DNA of 58,158 bases from a virus, in the IMG/VR virus record IMGVR_UViG_3300011116_000399, positions 1 to 58,158 of that record. One strand, written 5' to 3'. This document shows positions 1 to 8,422 of the stretch, piece by piece (position 1 is the first letter of the stretch; each line of letters begins with the position of its first letter). A program made the translations under genes and the position numbers. The notes beneath the pieces were generated by a model. The model was not told the DNA's origin. It did no database searches and saw only the letters and a program-made list of their open reading frames with translations.

Positions 1-191
1 GGTTATGGAAGCACAGCGTCGTTTGGGTTTTGCAATTAACAAAGCCCTAAATGATTTACCTTTTAACAAAGCGGTTTCAGTTGGTGACATGGTTTCATGG
101 CAATCATCAGGTGGCAGAGCAGAAGGCAAAGTTTTAAGAATTGCTCGCTCAGGTCGCATCAATGTTCCTGATTCATCTTTTAACATCCAAG
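1..191. repeat. terminal overlap, left copy
   Basis: These bases are repeated at 57968-58158. By eye there are only two differences: A at 123 against C at 58090, and C at 168 against A at 58135. The reading frame is continuous across the join. This is what an assembler leaves when a circular or circularly permuted genome is linearised, so the real unit is about 57,967 bp. A true short terminal repeat cannot be excluded. Confidence 0.9.
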
Positions 192-298
192 GAACTGAAG
201 AAGACCCTGCCGCTTTAATTGTTTTGTACCGTGATGGAAAACCAACTGACACTAAAGTTGGACATAAGGTTTCTACTCTAAAAAAAAGTAGAGATTGA
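2..298 (+). CDS. HVA1/tudor-like (DUF2945-type) domain protein, 3' part in the first frame
   Basis: This continues the gene that starts at 57831. The core runs from VGDMVSWQSSGG through EEDPAALIVLYRDG to VGHKVSTLKK, the pattern of the small beta-barrel HVA1/DUF2945 family often found next to phage capsid proteases. The first frame stops at 296-298, just after a run of eight A (280-287). One base less in that run would join it to an open frame ending at 500 (separate entry). It belongs to the capsid-maturation operon behind the XkdF-like protease. Confidence 0.75.
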   Translation, partial: VMEAQRRLGFAINKALNDLPFNKAVSVGDMVSWQSSGGRAEGKVLRIARSGRINVPDSSFNIQGTEEDPAALIVLYRDGKPTDTKVGHKVSTLKKSRD

Positions 299-500
299 AA
301 AGCACGGCGACCATGACCAATCAAGTCATGGAGACCGATACAACGCAGACGATTCTGAAGGAGAAGATTCTTCAGAGGCAAAGAATCCAAAACCAAATTT
401 CACTCCATACAAGGATGATTCTGAAGGTGAGTTTGAAGATTTAGATTATGATGACCCAAAGTACATGGACACTATGGATTTGAAACCGAGGAGAAAATGA
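288..500 (+). CDS. frameshifted C-terminal extension with KHGDHDQSSHG motif
   Basis: Reading from 288 in the frame one base ahead of the upstream gene gives about 70 codons without a stop: VEIEKHGDHDQSSHGDRYN, then an acidic tail rich in D and E, ending at TGA 498-500. That stop overlaps the next start codon (497) as ATGA, the arrangement used throughout this operon. The KHGxHDQSxHG motif recurs in four other virion-associated positions. So the segment is very likely translated as the C-terminus of the HVA1-domain protein, through an assembly indel in the A8 run or a +1/-2 ribosomal frameshift. Confidence 0.7.
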   Translation, partial: VEIEKHGDHDQSSHGDRYNADDSEGEDSSEAKNPKPNFTPYKDDSEGEFEDLDYDDPKYMDTMDLKPRRK

Positions 501-769
501 TGAGTGCATCGATAATTGATGACACCATCCAAGTTTTGACCTCGATGAATTTAACCGTCACCAAGGTGACAACCCCGCCTGGGTATGCAGGGATACAGGT
601 TTATTTACCCAACGACACTCAAGCATTTTTTATATGGGCAAAAATCGACAAAGATGATTTCCACTTTAGAATGGCTAGATTTTGGCAAAGCGAGAACCCT
701 TTTTCTATGTGGATTGCCCCTAATTTGATTCAAGCATTGGCTAAAACGAGGGTTCTAACCAATCAGTAA
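497..769 (+). CDS. hypothetical protein, capsid operon
   Basis: A 90-residue protein whose start overlaps the stop of the frame-restored upstream gene (ATGA). I do not recognise a family. It has an alternating hydrophobic pattern suggesting a small alpha/beta fold, and a C-terminal amphipathic segment (WIAPNLIQALAKTRVL). There is no signal peptide or membrane segment. It lies between the protease/HVA1 genes and the scaffold, so a minor role in head assembly is possible but not shown. Confidence 0.7.
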   Translation: MMSASIIDDTIQVLTSMNLTVTKVTTPPGYAGIQVYLPNDTQAFFIWAKIDKDDFHFRMARFWQSENPFSMWIAPNLIQALAKTRVLTNQ

Positions 770-874
770 ATAGGCTCGAATTACACTTGTGTTATTATTT
801 GTTGGTCAAGACCCGAGGTTAGTTTTATTAGCCCTATGCTAAAAGACTTTCCTCTAGTTTGTTAGGAGCATAAA

Positions 875-1681
875 TTGGCAAAACCCCGTACCCGCAAAAT
901 GGTGAATTTAGCCATTGAGGAAACGAGTGGCGTAGACCATCCAGCGCATCTACATGAGGGTTGGCTTGTAATGAAGTCAGCCTCCGAATCTGAAGTTCAG
1001 AGGGTTCTCGACAAATCGCTGACCGAGGAGGACTCCAATATGGAGGATATGAAAACTACCGAGGCAACTGAAGATAAGGTTGAAAAAACCGTTGAGGAAG
1101 AACTAGCGGCGGCGCAAGCCCGTATCGCAGAACTCGAAGCCAAACTCGCCGAAAAGGAAGAAAAACCTGAATTGGAAGTTGAAATGGCGATGGGTCAAGA
1201 CTCAAAGGAACCTAAAAAGGAAGAAGAGGACTATATGAAGTCCGCTCCTGCTCCAGTTGTTAAAATGATTGAAGACTTGAGAAAACAGGCAGAGGAGGCA
1301 ACCGCTGAATTACGCAAAGAGCGTGAAGCCCGTGCCGATGCTCAAGCCGTTGAAAAAGCAAAGGGTTGGGCTAACCTCAACTTCGATGCAGAGAAAGTTG
1401 GACCAGCGCTTCGTCGTTTGTCCGAAACTGATTCAGAGTTAGCAAAGAGCATTGAAGAAGTTCTTTCTTCAGTAAACGCTCAAGCAGAATCAGCATCTAT
1501 TTTTGCAGAAATCGGCAAATCTGCGGACTTCAAATCAGGCAATGCTTATGAGCGTATGACTACGCTTGCTAAGTCTGCCGTTGAAGAGGGTGTAGCAAAG
1601 TCATTCGCTCAGGCGATGGCTGATGTTGCGTCAAAAAACCCTGACCTTTACAGCCAATACCTATCCGAGAAAGGTGCCTAA
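875..1681 (+). CDS. capsid scaffold-like coiled-coil protein
   Basis: 268 residues, TTG start at 875 with GTTAGGAG at 861-868. The N-terminus has the phage motif VDHPAHLHEGWLVMKSA. Residues about 60-165 are highly charged and predicted coiled coil (EELAAAQARIAELEAKL). A helical C-terminal domain follows. Scaffold proteins of HK97-fold phages have this composition and sit directly before decoration and major capsid genes, as here. It probably organises procapsid assembly and is removed by the XkdF-like protease. A GC-poor gap of about 105 bases precedes it, with a possible TATTAT box near 803. Confidence 0.8.
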   Translation: MAKPRTRKMVNLAIEETSGVDHPAHLHEGWLVMKSASESEVQRVLDKSLTEEDSNMEDMKTTEATEDKVEKTVEEELAAAQARIAELEAKLAEKEEKPELEVEMAMGQDSKEPKKEEEDYMKSAPAPVVKMIEDLRKQAEEATAELRKEREARADAQAVEKAKGWANLNFDAEKVGPALRRLSETDSELAKSIEEVLSSVNAQAESASIFAEIGKSADFKSGNAYERMTTLAKSAVEEGVAKSFAQAMADVASKNPDLYSQYLSEKGA

Positions 1682-1684
1682 AAC

Positions 1685-2080
1685 ATGGCATACGAAATCT
1701 CTAACTACTCGGTAAAGGTCACCCTCGTTGCAGGTGCCGACCTTTCCAGTAAGCAATACACATTCGTCAAGTTGGATTCATCAGGACAAGCAGTTGCCGC
1801 ATCAGGCGCTACTGATATTCCAATCGGCGTACTACAAAATGCTCCAACTTCAGGACAGGAAGCAGAAGTGCTTGTTGTCGGTGGAACAAAGATTGTTGCG
1901 GGAGCGGCAATCGGCGAAGGCGCACTTGTTGGCACATCTGCAACAGGCAAGGCAGTAGCCTTGGTTGCTGGTACAGATACCACTAAGTATGTTGTTGGAA
2001 CTCTTCTGACCGAATCTGCGGCAGATGGAAACATCGTCACAGCCGTAATCAACTGCGCTAATCCAGGCAGAGCGGCATAA
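1685..2080 (+). CDS. head decoration protein (DUF2190-like)
   Basis: 131 residues. The sequence GADLSSKQYTFVKLDSSG, then IPIGVLQNAPTSGQEAEVLV and GTKIVAGAAIGEG, is the pattern of DUF2190/gpD-like capsid decoration proteins, which are small beta-rich proteins that bind the outside of the capsid lattice. It lies immediately before the major capsid gene. It starts 3 bases after the scaffold stop and has no upstream promoter of its own. Confidence 0.85.
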   Translation: MAYEISNYSVKVTLVAGADLSSKQYTFVKLDSSGQAVAASGATDIPIGVLQNAPTSGQEAEVLVVGGTKIVAGAAIGEGALVGTSATGKAVALVAGTDTTKYVVGTLLTESAADGNIVTAVINCANPGRAA

Positions 2081-2093
2081 GGGGGAAAAATAA

Positions 2094-3071
2094 ATGCCAC
2101 AGCCAAACATTAACTCCGTCCATGTGGACGCAATTCTTACAAATATCTCGGTTGCATATTTACAAAACCAAGATAACTTTATCGCTGACAAGGTATTCCC
2201 AGTAATCCCTGTCGATAAGAAGAGCGATAAATACTTTACTTACACCAAGAACGATTGGTTCCGTGACGAGGCTCAACGCCGTGCGCCTGGAACTGAATCC
2301 GCAGGTGGCGGTTACAACCTATCAACAGGAACATATTCAGCAGATGTATGGGCTTTCCATAAAGATGTTGATGACCAAACTGTTGCAAACGCAGACGCTC
2401 CTCTAAACCCTCTTCGTGAGGCAACAGAGTTCGTTACTCGTCGTTTGATGCTTCGTCGTGAACTACAATGGGTATCCGATTTCTTCGGAACTGGTGTATG
2501 GGCTGACGATGTAACAGGTGTTGCTGGCGCCCCATCTTCAGGTGAGACAAAGCAATGGTCTGATTACACTTCTTCTGACCCAATTTCAGATATTGAAAAT
2601 GGTAAGGCAGAAATCCTAGGAAACACAGGAATGGAAGCAAACACTTTGGTTCTTGGATACGATGTATTCAAGGCACTAAAGAACCACCCTGACCTAGTAG
2701 ACCGCATCAAGTACACATCTTCACAAACAATCACAACCGACATGTTAGCCGCAATGTTTGACATTCCTCGAGTTATGGTTGCTAAGGCAGTCAAGGCAAC
2801 AAACAACGAAGGTGCATCAGAGGCTTATGCCTTTGCACACGGCAAGAAGGCTCTTCTATGCCATGTTGCTCCACAGCCTGGACTACTAACCCCTTCCGCT
2901 GGATACACATTCGCATGGACTGGTGTATCAGGTGGATTAGGTGCAACAATCGGAACTTCACAGTTCCGTATGGAATCCATTAAGTCAGACCGAGTAGAAG
3001 CAGAAATCGCTTTCGATAACAAAGTTATTTCTTCTGACCTTGGCTACTTTTGGAATACCATCGTCGCTTAA
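2094..3071 (+). CDS. major capsid protein (HK97 fold, gpE-like)
   Basis: 325 residues. The N-terminal stretch (FIADKVFPVIPVDKKSDKYF) and internal segments such as LVLGYDVFKALKNHPDLVDRIKYT and the C-terminal RVEAEIAFDNKVISSDLGYFW match the family of actinophage and gpE-like major capsid proteins. GGGGGAAAA precedes the start. A strong terminator follows at once, as expected for the most heavily expressed structural gene. There is no N-terminal delta domain, so assembly relies on the separate scaffold. Confidence 0.95.
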   Translation: MPQPNINSVHVDAILTNISVAYLQNQDNFIADKVFPVIPVDKKSDKYFTYTKNDWFRDEAQRRAPGTESAGGGYNLSTGTYSADVWAFHKDVDDQTVANADAPLNPLREATEFVTRRLMLRRELQWVSDFFGTGVWADDVTGVAGAPSSGETKQWSDYTSSDPISDIENGKAEILGNTGMEANTLVLGYDVFKALKNHPDLVDRIKYTSSQTITTDMLAAMFDIPRVMVAKAVKATNNEGASEAYAFAHGKKALLCHVAPQPGLLTPSAGYTFAWTGVSGGLGATIGTSQFRMESIKSDRVEAEIAFDNKVISSDLGYFWNTIVA

Positions 3072-3081
3072 TTAGTTAAAC

Positions 3082-3125
3082 GAAGGGGGTGGGACTTTTG
3101 AAGGTCTCACTCCCTTCCTTTATTT
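3082..3125 (+). terminator. rho-independent terminator after major capsid gene
   Basis: GAAGGGGGTGGGAC (3082-3095) pairs with GTCTCACTCCCTTC (3104-3117), 14 bp with two G-U pairs and an 8-base loop, followed by a T-rich tail (CTTTATTT). It would limit readthrough from the capsid gene into the fibre block. Confidence 0.85.
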
Positions 3126-3135
3126 AGGAGAAAAA

Positions 3136-3480
3136 ATGGCATTAGTAAACAGACTTTCCAAGGGTGAAGTAGCAGTAGGCGCATTACAAGTTGGCGATAA
3201 CGACACCGTTTACGGTATCGAATTTGGAACTGTATCAATCGACCCTGCTTCAATCAACGCAACAACCCGTGGTGGAACAACCTTTACTTTGACTGGTGCG
3301 GCTACAACCGACATCATTATTGTGAATCCACCATCAGACTTAAATGATGACTTGATTTATTGTGGCGCCGCAGTTACAGCCGCAGATACAGTCACCGTTT
3401 ATCTTTACAACCCAACCGCAGGTTCAATTAACCAAGCGGCGGCAACATTCTCATATTGCTGGATTGACACAACCGCATAA
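3136..3480 (+). CDS. virion structural protein, head-fibre/decoration-like
   Basis: 114 residues, starting behind TTTAGGAG. The protein is beta-rich with few charges, ending in TVYLYNPTAGSINQAAATF and SYCWIDTTA. Short proteins of this composition after the capsid gene are common in siphoviruses and are usually annotated as head fibres or capsid accessory proteins. The assignment rests on composition and position, not on a specific motif. Confidence 0.7.
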   Translation: MALVNRLSKGEVAVGALQVGDNDTVYGIEFGTVSIDPASINATTRGGTTFTLTGAATTDIIIVNPPSDLNDDLIYCGAAVTAADTVTVYLYNPTAGSINQAAATFSYCWIDTTA

Positions 3481-3481
3481 T

Positions 3482-3688
3482 ATGAAAGCACAAATTCTTA
3501 AATCAATGATTGTTGAAGGTCGCAAACTTGTGGCTGGAGATATTGTAGAAGTCAAGGGTTGGCGTCATGCTAAGGCTTTGGCTAATAATCGCTACATCAA
3601 ATTGATTGAAGAAGATGTAGTTGAAGAAAAAGTAGCAGAGGCTCCAAAGCCAAAGGCTACAAAAAAATCAAAAGAAGTCGCTGAATAG
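3482..3688 (+). CDS. small structural-block protein with KPKATKK tail
   Basis: 68 residues starting at ATG 3482, two bases after the previous stop. Translation upstream of 3482 in this frame only shadows the previous gene. The N-terminal half (IVEGRKLVAGDIVEVKGWRHAKALANNRYIKL) resembles the short phage domain in which a residue is reached through 'GR.V..GDIVEV...A..L...'. The C-terminus is a charged linker. It shares its organisation with the gene at 14036. Confidence 0.75.
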   Translation: MKAQILKSMIVEGRKLVAGDIVEVKGWRHAKALANNRYIKLIEEDVVEEKVAEAPKPKATKKSKEVAE

Positions 3689-3691
3689 TGC

Positions 3692-3731
3692 AAAGGGCGA
3701 TTCGGTAAAATGAGTCGCCCTTTCTTTTCTT
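3692..3731 (+). terminator. rho-independent terminator
   Basis: Perfect 9-bp stem AAAGGGCGA (3692-3700) / TCGCCCTTT (3715-3723), loop of 14 bases, and a T-rich tail CTTTTCTT. It separates the head genes from the fibre cluster that begins at 3742. Confidence 0.85.
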
Positions 3732-3741
3732 AGGAGTTTAT

Positions 3742-4014
3742 ATGGCAGTATCACACCAAAGAGTTTCAGTAGGAACCACCGCTACACAATTAACATCCGA
3801 TGCGGATGGAAGAGATGGACAGACAATTAGTATTCAGGTTCCCTCAGCGGGAGCAACTGTCTATTTAGGTGGTGCAGGAGTAACAACAACAAGTTATGGT
3901 TATGAGTTGCTTGGGGGAACAAGTTTTTCTGTGGAGTTACAACAAGGAGAAAAAGTTTTTGGTGTTGTAGCCTCTAGCACACAAACTGTAAATGTATTCA
4001 GACAAGGCGCTTAA
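3742..4014 (+). CDS. virion structural protein, small beta-rich
   Basis: 90 residues, RBS TTAGGAG. The pattern VSVGTTATQLTSDADG then QVPSAGATVYLGGAGVT and GTSFSVELQQGEKVFGVV is the compact beta-barrel seen in many phage capsid/fibre accessory proteins. No catalytic residues. It opens the fibre cluster after the terminator at 3692-3731. Confidence 0.75.
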   Translation: MAVSHQRVSVGTTATQLTSDADGRDGQTISIQVPSAGATVYLGGAGVTTTSYGYELLGGTSFSVELQQGEKVFGVVASSTQTVNVFRQGA

Positions 4015-4017
4015 ATT

Positions 4018-4563
4018 ATGGCGTTACCAGCATCATTATCAACTTGCACCGTTGTGGGTACTTATGTTGATTTAGTTGGTAACCCTGTTCGTGGTTCTAT
4101 CAACTTCACACCTCAAACAATCCTCAAAGAAGTTACAGCCAATGTCATTTTAATCCCAGTTGTAATTCAAAAAACTTTTGATTCAAGTGGTTCTTTTAGT
4201 GTTGTTTTACCTGTAACAAGCGATACAGATGTAATACCCCAACCTTTTATTTACACTATTGAAGAAAACTTTACTGGTGGTAGAACTATTGAGATTGCCT
4301 TGCCTCTATCAGTCGCAGGAACCACCCAAAACCTTGCAGATTTACTCCCTGCGCTATCTTCAGCGGACGCCGCTAGTTATGTGTCAGTAGACGCTTATCA
4401 GGCTCTATTAGCCCGTTACAACGATGCTGAGAGCATCCGTGTGCTTGTGGTAGACGCCGATGAATATGTAGATGATGCCGAGGGATATGCCTCAGATGCC
4501 TCAACAGCGGCGGCTTCTCTAAGTAACTATAATTCAAATCAGTTTATGTTAATGGGAGTCTAA
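4018..4563 (+). CDS. tail/head fibre protein with Ig-like N-domain
   Basis: 181 residues. The N-terminal 100 residues (TVVGTYVDLVGNPVRGSINFTP ... FIYTIEENFTGG) form a beta-sandwich-like domain closely paralleled in the gene at 4763. The remainder is helical (YNDAESIRVLVVDADEYVDDAEG) and ends in the hydrophobic tail NQFMLMGV. This tail resembles the ends of the products of 4565, 4763 and 8676. Likely a fibre subunit, with the shared tail as a docking signal (inference). Confidence 0.75.
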   Translation: MALPASLSTCTVVGTYVDLVGNPVRGSINFTPQTILKEVTANVILIPVVIQKTFDSSGSFSVVLPVTSDTDVIPQPFIYTIEENFTGGRTIEIALPLSVAGTTQNLADLLPALSSADAASYVSVDAYQALLARYNDAESIRVLVVDADEYVDDAEGYASDASTAAASLSNYNSNQFMLMGV

Positions 4564-4564
4564 A

Positions 4565-4762
4565 GTGGCAGAGCCGTATGTACCCATAGCCGATTACACG
4601 ACCTATAACAATTTATTGATTGAACTTGAGGTTACGACAGACAGCGCTGAAACCAATGCTGATGCCCTCGACCTTGCAGTTGATAATGCTTTAGTTCATA
4701 AGCAAACGGCAGAGAACGCAGTTGCTTCTAAGTTTGATTTGTTCTTTTTGGTAGGTGCATAA
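4565..4762 (+). CDS. short fibre-like subunit
   Basis: 65 residues with GTG start one base after the previous stop. It consists almost entirely of the helical segment and hydrophobic tail (FDLFFLVGA) seen at the C-terminus of the flanking paralogues, without the Ig-like domain. It may be a shortened paralogue or an adaptor for the longer fibres. Confidence 0.65.
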   Translation: MAEPYVPIADYTTYNNLLIELEVTTDSAETNADALDLAVDNALVHKQTAENAVASKFDLFFLVGA

Positions 4763-5440
4763 ATGGCGCTCGCACCGAGTTTAACCACGGTTCAAATTAC
4801 TGGTAATTATGTAGATTTTGAGGGTAATCCAATCCAAGGTCAGGTTAGATTTACTTTAGGAGATGTAATCCGTAATGGTACTGATGACCAAATGATTGCA
4901 CCATCAAGTGTAGTTGTTGGTTTAAGTAGCGGTGCTTTTACGGTAACCCTTCCTGCTACAAATGACCCTGACACAGTTCCAATCCCTTTTACCTATACAG
5001 TTGAAGAATCATTTCCTGGGGGTCGCTCTTACACAATTTCAGTTCCTTATGACACCGTAGGCTCTTTAGATTTAGCAGATTTAAGCCCAACTCCTACATT
5101 AAGTGAAACATTCACTCAGGCTATCGACCAAACATCTTGGAACGCACTAGAGGCAGATATTGATGCCCTCGATGTTGAAATCAATCAGACAACAGACAAA
5201 ATTCTTGCTACGGGCAAGTATTGGTATATCCCTAGTACATACGCTACTTATACAGCGCTAGATACTGCGTTTGCTACCTATACCGCCTTAACCGCTGGTA
5301 CTTACAGTTTAGATGGCGCTGATATTGCCACCTTTGTAACTACGGCTCAGGGCTATGAGTCAGCGGCTTCAGCAAGTGCAACAACAGCCACAAATACTGC
5401 GACTGGTACAATCAGTCCATTACTTCTAATCGGAGGATAA
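4763..5440 (+). CDS. fibre protein, paralogue of the 4018 product
   Basis: 225 residues, start directly after the previous stop. The N-domain (VQITGNYVDFEGNPIQGQV, later IPFTYTVEESFPGGRSYTIS) aligns with the 4018 product. It is followed by helical repeats (LEADIDALDVEINQT; YATYTALDTAFATYTALTAG) and the hydrophobic C-terminus SPLLLIGG. Together with 4018 and 4565 it forms a duplicated fibre family. Confidence 0.75.
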   Translation: MALAPSLTTVQITGNYVDFEGNPIQGQVRFTLGDVIRNGTDDQMIAPSSVVVGLSSGAFTVTLPATNDPDTVPIPFTYTVEESFPGGRSYTISVPYDTVGSLDLADLSPTPTLSETFTQAIDQTSWNALEADIDALDVEINQTTDKILATGKYWYIPSTYATYTALDTAFATYTALTAGTYSLDGADIATFVTTAQGYESAASASATTATNTATGTISPLLLIGG

Positions 5441-5444
5441 CCGC

Positions 5445-5774
5445 ATGGCAACTACCTACAAAGTCCTAGGACAATCAAACCCTAGTGCGACGACTGCCAC
5501 GACGCTGTATACCTGTCCCGCCGCAACACAAACGGTTATCTCGACCATAACAGTTACCAATCAAGCGGGTACTTCAGGCACATACAGAATCGCAGTTCGT
5601 CCAAACGGAGCAACTTTAGCAACAGAACATTATCTAGTTTATGACGCAACAATTCCAGCAAACTCAGTCACCGCCTACACTTTAGGTATCACTATTGATG
5701 CTTCGGATGTAGTGACTGTTTATGCGTCATCAGGAAATTTTTCATTCAATGCGTTCGGAAGCGAGATAGCATAA
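5445..5774 (+). CDS. phage structural beta-sandwich protein
   Basis: 109 residues. The pattern YKVLGQSNPSATTATTLYT, then STITVTNQAGTSGTYRIAV and SDVVTVYASSGNFSFNAFG, is common to small fibre-associated or capsid-surface proteins of many phages and prophages. No enzymatic motif. It lies within the fibre operon, 4 bases after the previous stop. Confidence 0.75.
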   Translation: MATTYKVLGQSNPSATTATTLYTCPAATQTVISTITVTNQAGTSGTYRIAVRPNGATLATEHYLVYDATIPANSVTAYTLGITIDASDVVTVYASSGNFSFNAFGSEIA

Positions 5775-5775
5775 T

Positions 5776-6765
5776 ATGGCAATTACAACCAATGGCAAAG
5801 TATCAATTACAAACTTACAGGTTGGTAGTTCTGCCGACCTAGCAAGTATCATTTCTGATGAATCAGGAACAGGCGTTCTCGCTTTCACTAATAGTCCAAC
5901 CTTTACAACCCCCAATCTTGGTACACCATCTGCTGTAACTCTTACTAATGGAACTGGTTTACCAGTAAGCGGAATTAGTGCCTCTACATCTGCGGCAATC
6001 GGCGTAGGAACGATTGAACTTGGACACGCAACCGATACTACTATCGCACGAAGTTCTGCTGGTGTTGTAACCATCGAAGGTGTTGTTGTTGATACGATTT
6101 CTGCCGCAAACACTTTGACAAATAAGACAATTAGCGGTTCAAATAACACAATTACAAATGTTTCTTTGACAACTGGCGTCACAGGAACCTTACCCGTCGC
6201 TAACGGCGGAACAGGTATTACTTCCCTAGGAACAGGTGTAGCAACATTTTTAGGAACACCATCAAGTGCTAATTTAATCTCAGCAATTACTGACGAAACA
6301 GGCACAGGTTCTCTTGTTTTTGGCACAAGCCCAACAATCGCTACACCTGCTATTTCGGGCGGAACTCTAGTTGATTCTGTAATTAGAGGTCTTGAAGAAG
6401 ATGTAAATGTTGTTGCTTCTGCGGCAACTGGAACTATTAACTTTGATATAGCAACAGCATCCGTTTGGTATTACACATCAAACGCAACCGCTAATCATAC
6501 TTTGAATTTTAGATATAATTCAGGCACTACTTTGAATAGCGCTTTGGCTGTTGGCGACGCAATTACTGTTGTATGGCTCAACACGAATGGCGCAACTGCC
6601 TACTATCCAAATGTTATTCAAATTGATGGTAACGCAGTAACTCCTAAAGTTCCAGCGGCGATTTCTGCTGGAAATGCTTCGGCTATCGATGCGTATTCAT
6701 TCACGATTATCAAGACTGCCTCTGCTACATTTACCGTCCTAGAAACACAAACTAAGTTCGCTTAA
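5776..6765 (+). CDS. phage tail fibre protein (repeat-rich)
   Basis: 329 residues. Low-complexity beta repeats of the type TFTTPNLGTPSAVTLTNGTG, GTLPVANGGTGITSLGTG and GTGSLVFGTSPTIATPAISG are the hallmark of phage side/tail fibres that form triple beta-helices. A C-terminal globular beta domain (about residues 215-329) probably caps the trimer or binds the receptor. Confidence 0.85.
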   Translation: MAITTNGKVSITNLQVGSSADLASIISDESGTGVLAFTNSPTFTTPNLGTPSAVTLTNGTGLPVSGISASTSAAIGVGTIELGHATDTTIARSSAGVVTIEGVVVDTISAANTLTNKTISGSNNTITNVSLTTGVTGTLPVANGGTGITSLGTGVATFLGTPSSANLISAITDETGTGSLVFGTSPTIATPAISGGTLVDSVIRGLEEDVNVVASAATGTINFDIATASVWYYTSNATANHTLNFRYNSGTTLNSALAVGDAITVVWLNTNGATAYYPNVIQIDGNAVTPKVPAAISAGNASAIDAYSFTIIKTASATFTVLETQTKFA

Positions 6766-6774
6766 GGGGATTCC

Positions 6775-7380
6775 ATGTCACCGATTATCGGTTCACTAGC
6801 GGGAGCCTCTGCTCAAGGTTTCGGCGGATTTAGAGTTGTTAGTAGTAGTGGTGGTGGTGAGACATTTGAGTCAATTCAAACAGTAACCAGCAGTAGTGCT
6901 TTCTTCTCAGCACAATTTAATTCTATTCCACAAACTTACAAACATCTACAATTAAGAATTTTATACGGTGAAAGTAGAACTGTTAATGATGTGGATTATT
7001 TACGAATTAGAGTTAATGGCAGAAGCGCAAATTATTGGAGAGTTGCGTATGGTAATTTCAATCTTACTGCCGCATCAGGTAACGCTGTTGGTAATGATGC
7101 CTTTTATTCCTCATTATCTGCCATAAGCAATGGAAGCACTTACACAGGCTCTTTTGGCACGGCTGTTCTTTATTTCATGGATTATACGAATACAAATAAA
7201 AAACCTAATTTAATGGGTTGGACTGGTGCGGCAAATTCAGGTGGTTATGTAGCCTCTGCGGAAGCGGGTATGACTTCTAATACTGCAAATGAAGCAATAA
7301 CTTCAATGGAAGTTTATATTGAGCCTACTTTGAACTTCAAGGCTTATAGCCATGTAGCATTATATGGAATAAGAGGATAA
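6775..7380 (+). CDS. receptor-binding/fibre tip protein, paralogue 1
   Basis: 201 residues. After a glycine-rich N-terminus come FESIQTVTSSSAFFSAQFNS and IPQTYKHLQLR, and the protein ends ALYGIRG. The next two genes have the same frame of conserved positions ('.I.T.....F.F.SIP.TYKHL...', 'LYGI' end), so the three are tandem duplicates. Such jelly-roll-like proteins behind fibre genes are candidate receptor-binding proteins. Confidence 0.75.
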   Translation: MSPIIGSLAGASAQGFGGFRVVSSSGGGETFESIQTVTSSSAFFSAQFNSIPQTYKHLQLRILYGESRTVNDVDYLRIRVNGRSANYWRVAYGNFNLTAASGNAVGNDAFYSSLSAISNGSTYTGSFGTAVLYFMDYTNTNKKPNLMGWTGAANSGGYVASAEAGMTSNTANEAITSMEVYIEPTLNFKAYSHVALYGIRG

Positions 7381-7382
7381 AA

Positions 7383-7883
7383 ATGGCAACCGCAACTTAT
7401 GAAGCAATAAAAACTTATACTGCCGCAAGTAATATCAGCACTTTTTCTTGGAACAGTATTCCCAGCACCTACACCGACTTAGTAATAATTGCTTATCTAA
7501 AAAACACAACAGGCAATAATTATGAATGTTATGTAAGATTTAATAATAATGCTTCAGGTAATCTTTATACTTACACTTTTGTTCAAAACTATAATGGTAC
7601 TTTGCAAGTAGGGCGTAATGCAACAATTAACGAAATAAGACAATTTAAGACTTCTGCCGCTAGATTTAGTGCGCATGAAATGAACATAATGCAATATAAA
7701 AATACTAATGTCTATAAACATACTCAGGGTAGAAGCGGAGATGTTTCTATAAATAGCGTGGTTAATGGTTATGGTCAATGGAGAGATTTGAGTGCTATTA
7801 CAGATATTACTTTAGTAATGGAGGCTGGTGCTGATATAGCAACTGGTAGTAGATTTGACCTCTATGGAATAAAGGCGGAATAA
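7383..7883 (+). CDS. receptor-binding/fibre tip protein, paralogue 2
   Basis: 166 residues; YEAIKTYTAASNISTFSWNS then IPSTYTDLVI at the N-terminus and FDLYGIKAE at the end align with the genes on either side. The middle is divergent, as expected for surface-exposed host-range determinants. Starts 2 bases after the previous stop. Confidence 0.75.
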   Translation: MATATYEAIKTYTAASNISTFSWNSIPSTYTDLVIIAYLKNTTGNNYECYVRFNNNASGNLYTYTFVQNYNGTLQVGRNATINEIRQFKTSAARFSAHEMNIMQYKNTNVYKHTQGRSGDVSINSVVNGYGQWRDLSAITDITLVMEAGADIATGSRFDLYGIKAE

Positions 7884-7884
7884 A

Positions 7885-8409
7885 ATGCCATCATCAATGA
7901 CTTTAATTCAAACTATAAATGGTACTGGTTCAAGTGGGGTATTTGATTTTACTTCAATACCCAATACTTACAAGCATTTAATGTTTATGTGGAGTTGCAG
8001 AGATACTGATGCCGCCGCACAAGGTGGTGGATTTAGTATTACATTAAACGGTTCTGGTGCTGATATGTTAGAAGGTTATTATTTTAATAATAATAATAAT
8101 GGTGCTATGAACGCTGGTGGTGGACCTTTTGCTGATTTTGGAATAACAATAAACGGAAATGGCAATGCCGCAGGAACTTATGGTGTAGGTGTTTTGTGTA
8201 TTCCTAATTATGCCAATACAAGTTATCCAAAACCTTCTTGGCAAAGTAGTATGCAATCTGTTTATGCGTCAGGAACTAACACCGCTTACCATTTTGGTAA
8301 AGCAAATCATTGGAATCAAACTGCCGCAATCAACAGAGTAACATTTACTAGTGGTGTAAATATAGATGCACAATCAAGAATATCTTTATACGGCATTTCA
8401 GGACTATAA
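7885..8409 (+). CDS. receptor-binding/fibre tip protein, paralogue 3
   Basis: 174 residues; LIQTINGTGSSGVFDFTSIP, NTYKHLMFMWS and the ending ISLYGISGL place it in the same family as the two preceding genes. An asparagine-rich loop (YYFNNNNNGAMNAGG) and a poly-glycine patch distinguish it. Third member of a tandem array. Confidence 0.75.
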   Translation: MPSSMTLIQTINGTGSSGVFDFTSIPNTYKHLMFMWSCRDTDAAAQGGGFSITLNGSGADMLEGYYFNNNNNGAMNAGGGPFADFGITINGNGNAAGTYGVGVLCIPNYANTSYPKPSWQSSMQSVYASGTNTAYHFGKANHWNQTAAINRVTFTSGVNIDAQSRISLYGISGL

Positions 8410-8422
8410 CTAAGGAGAAAAA

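Noticed and set aside
5742-6326. 194-codon minus-strand frame in the fibre gene
   Set aside because: Shadow of Thr/Gly/Val repeats; valine/proline-rich translation without family resemblance.
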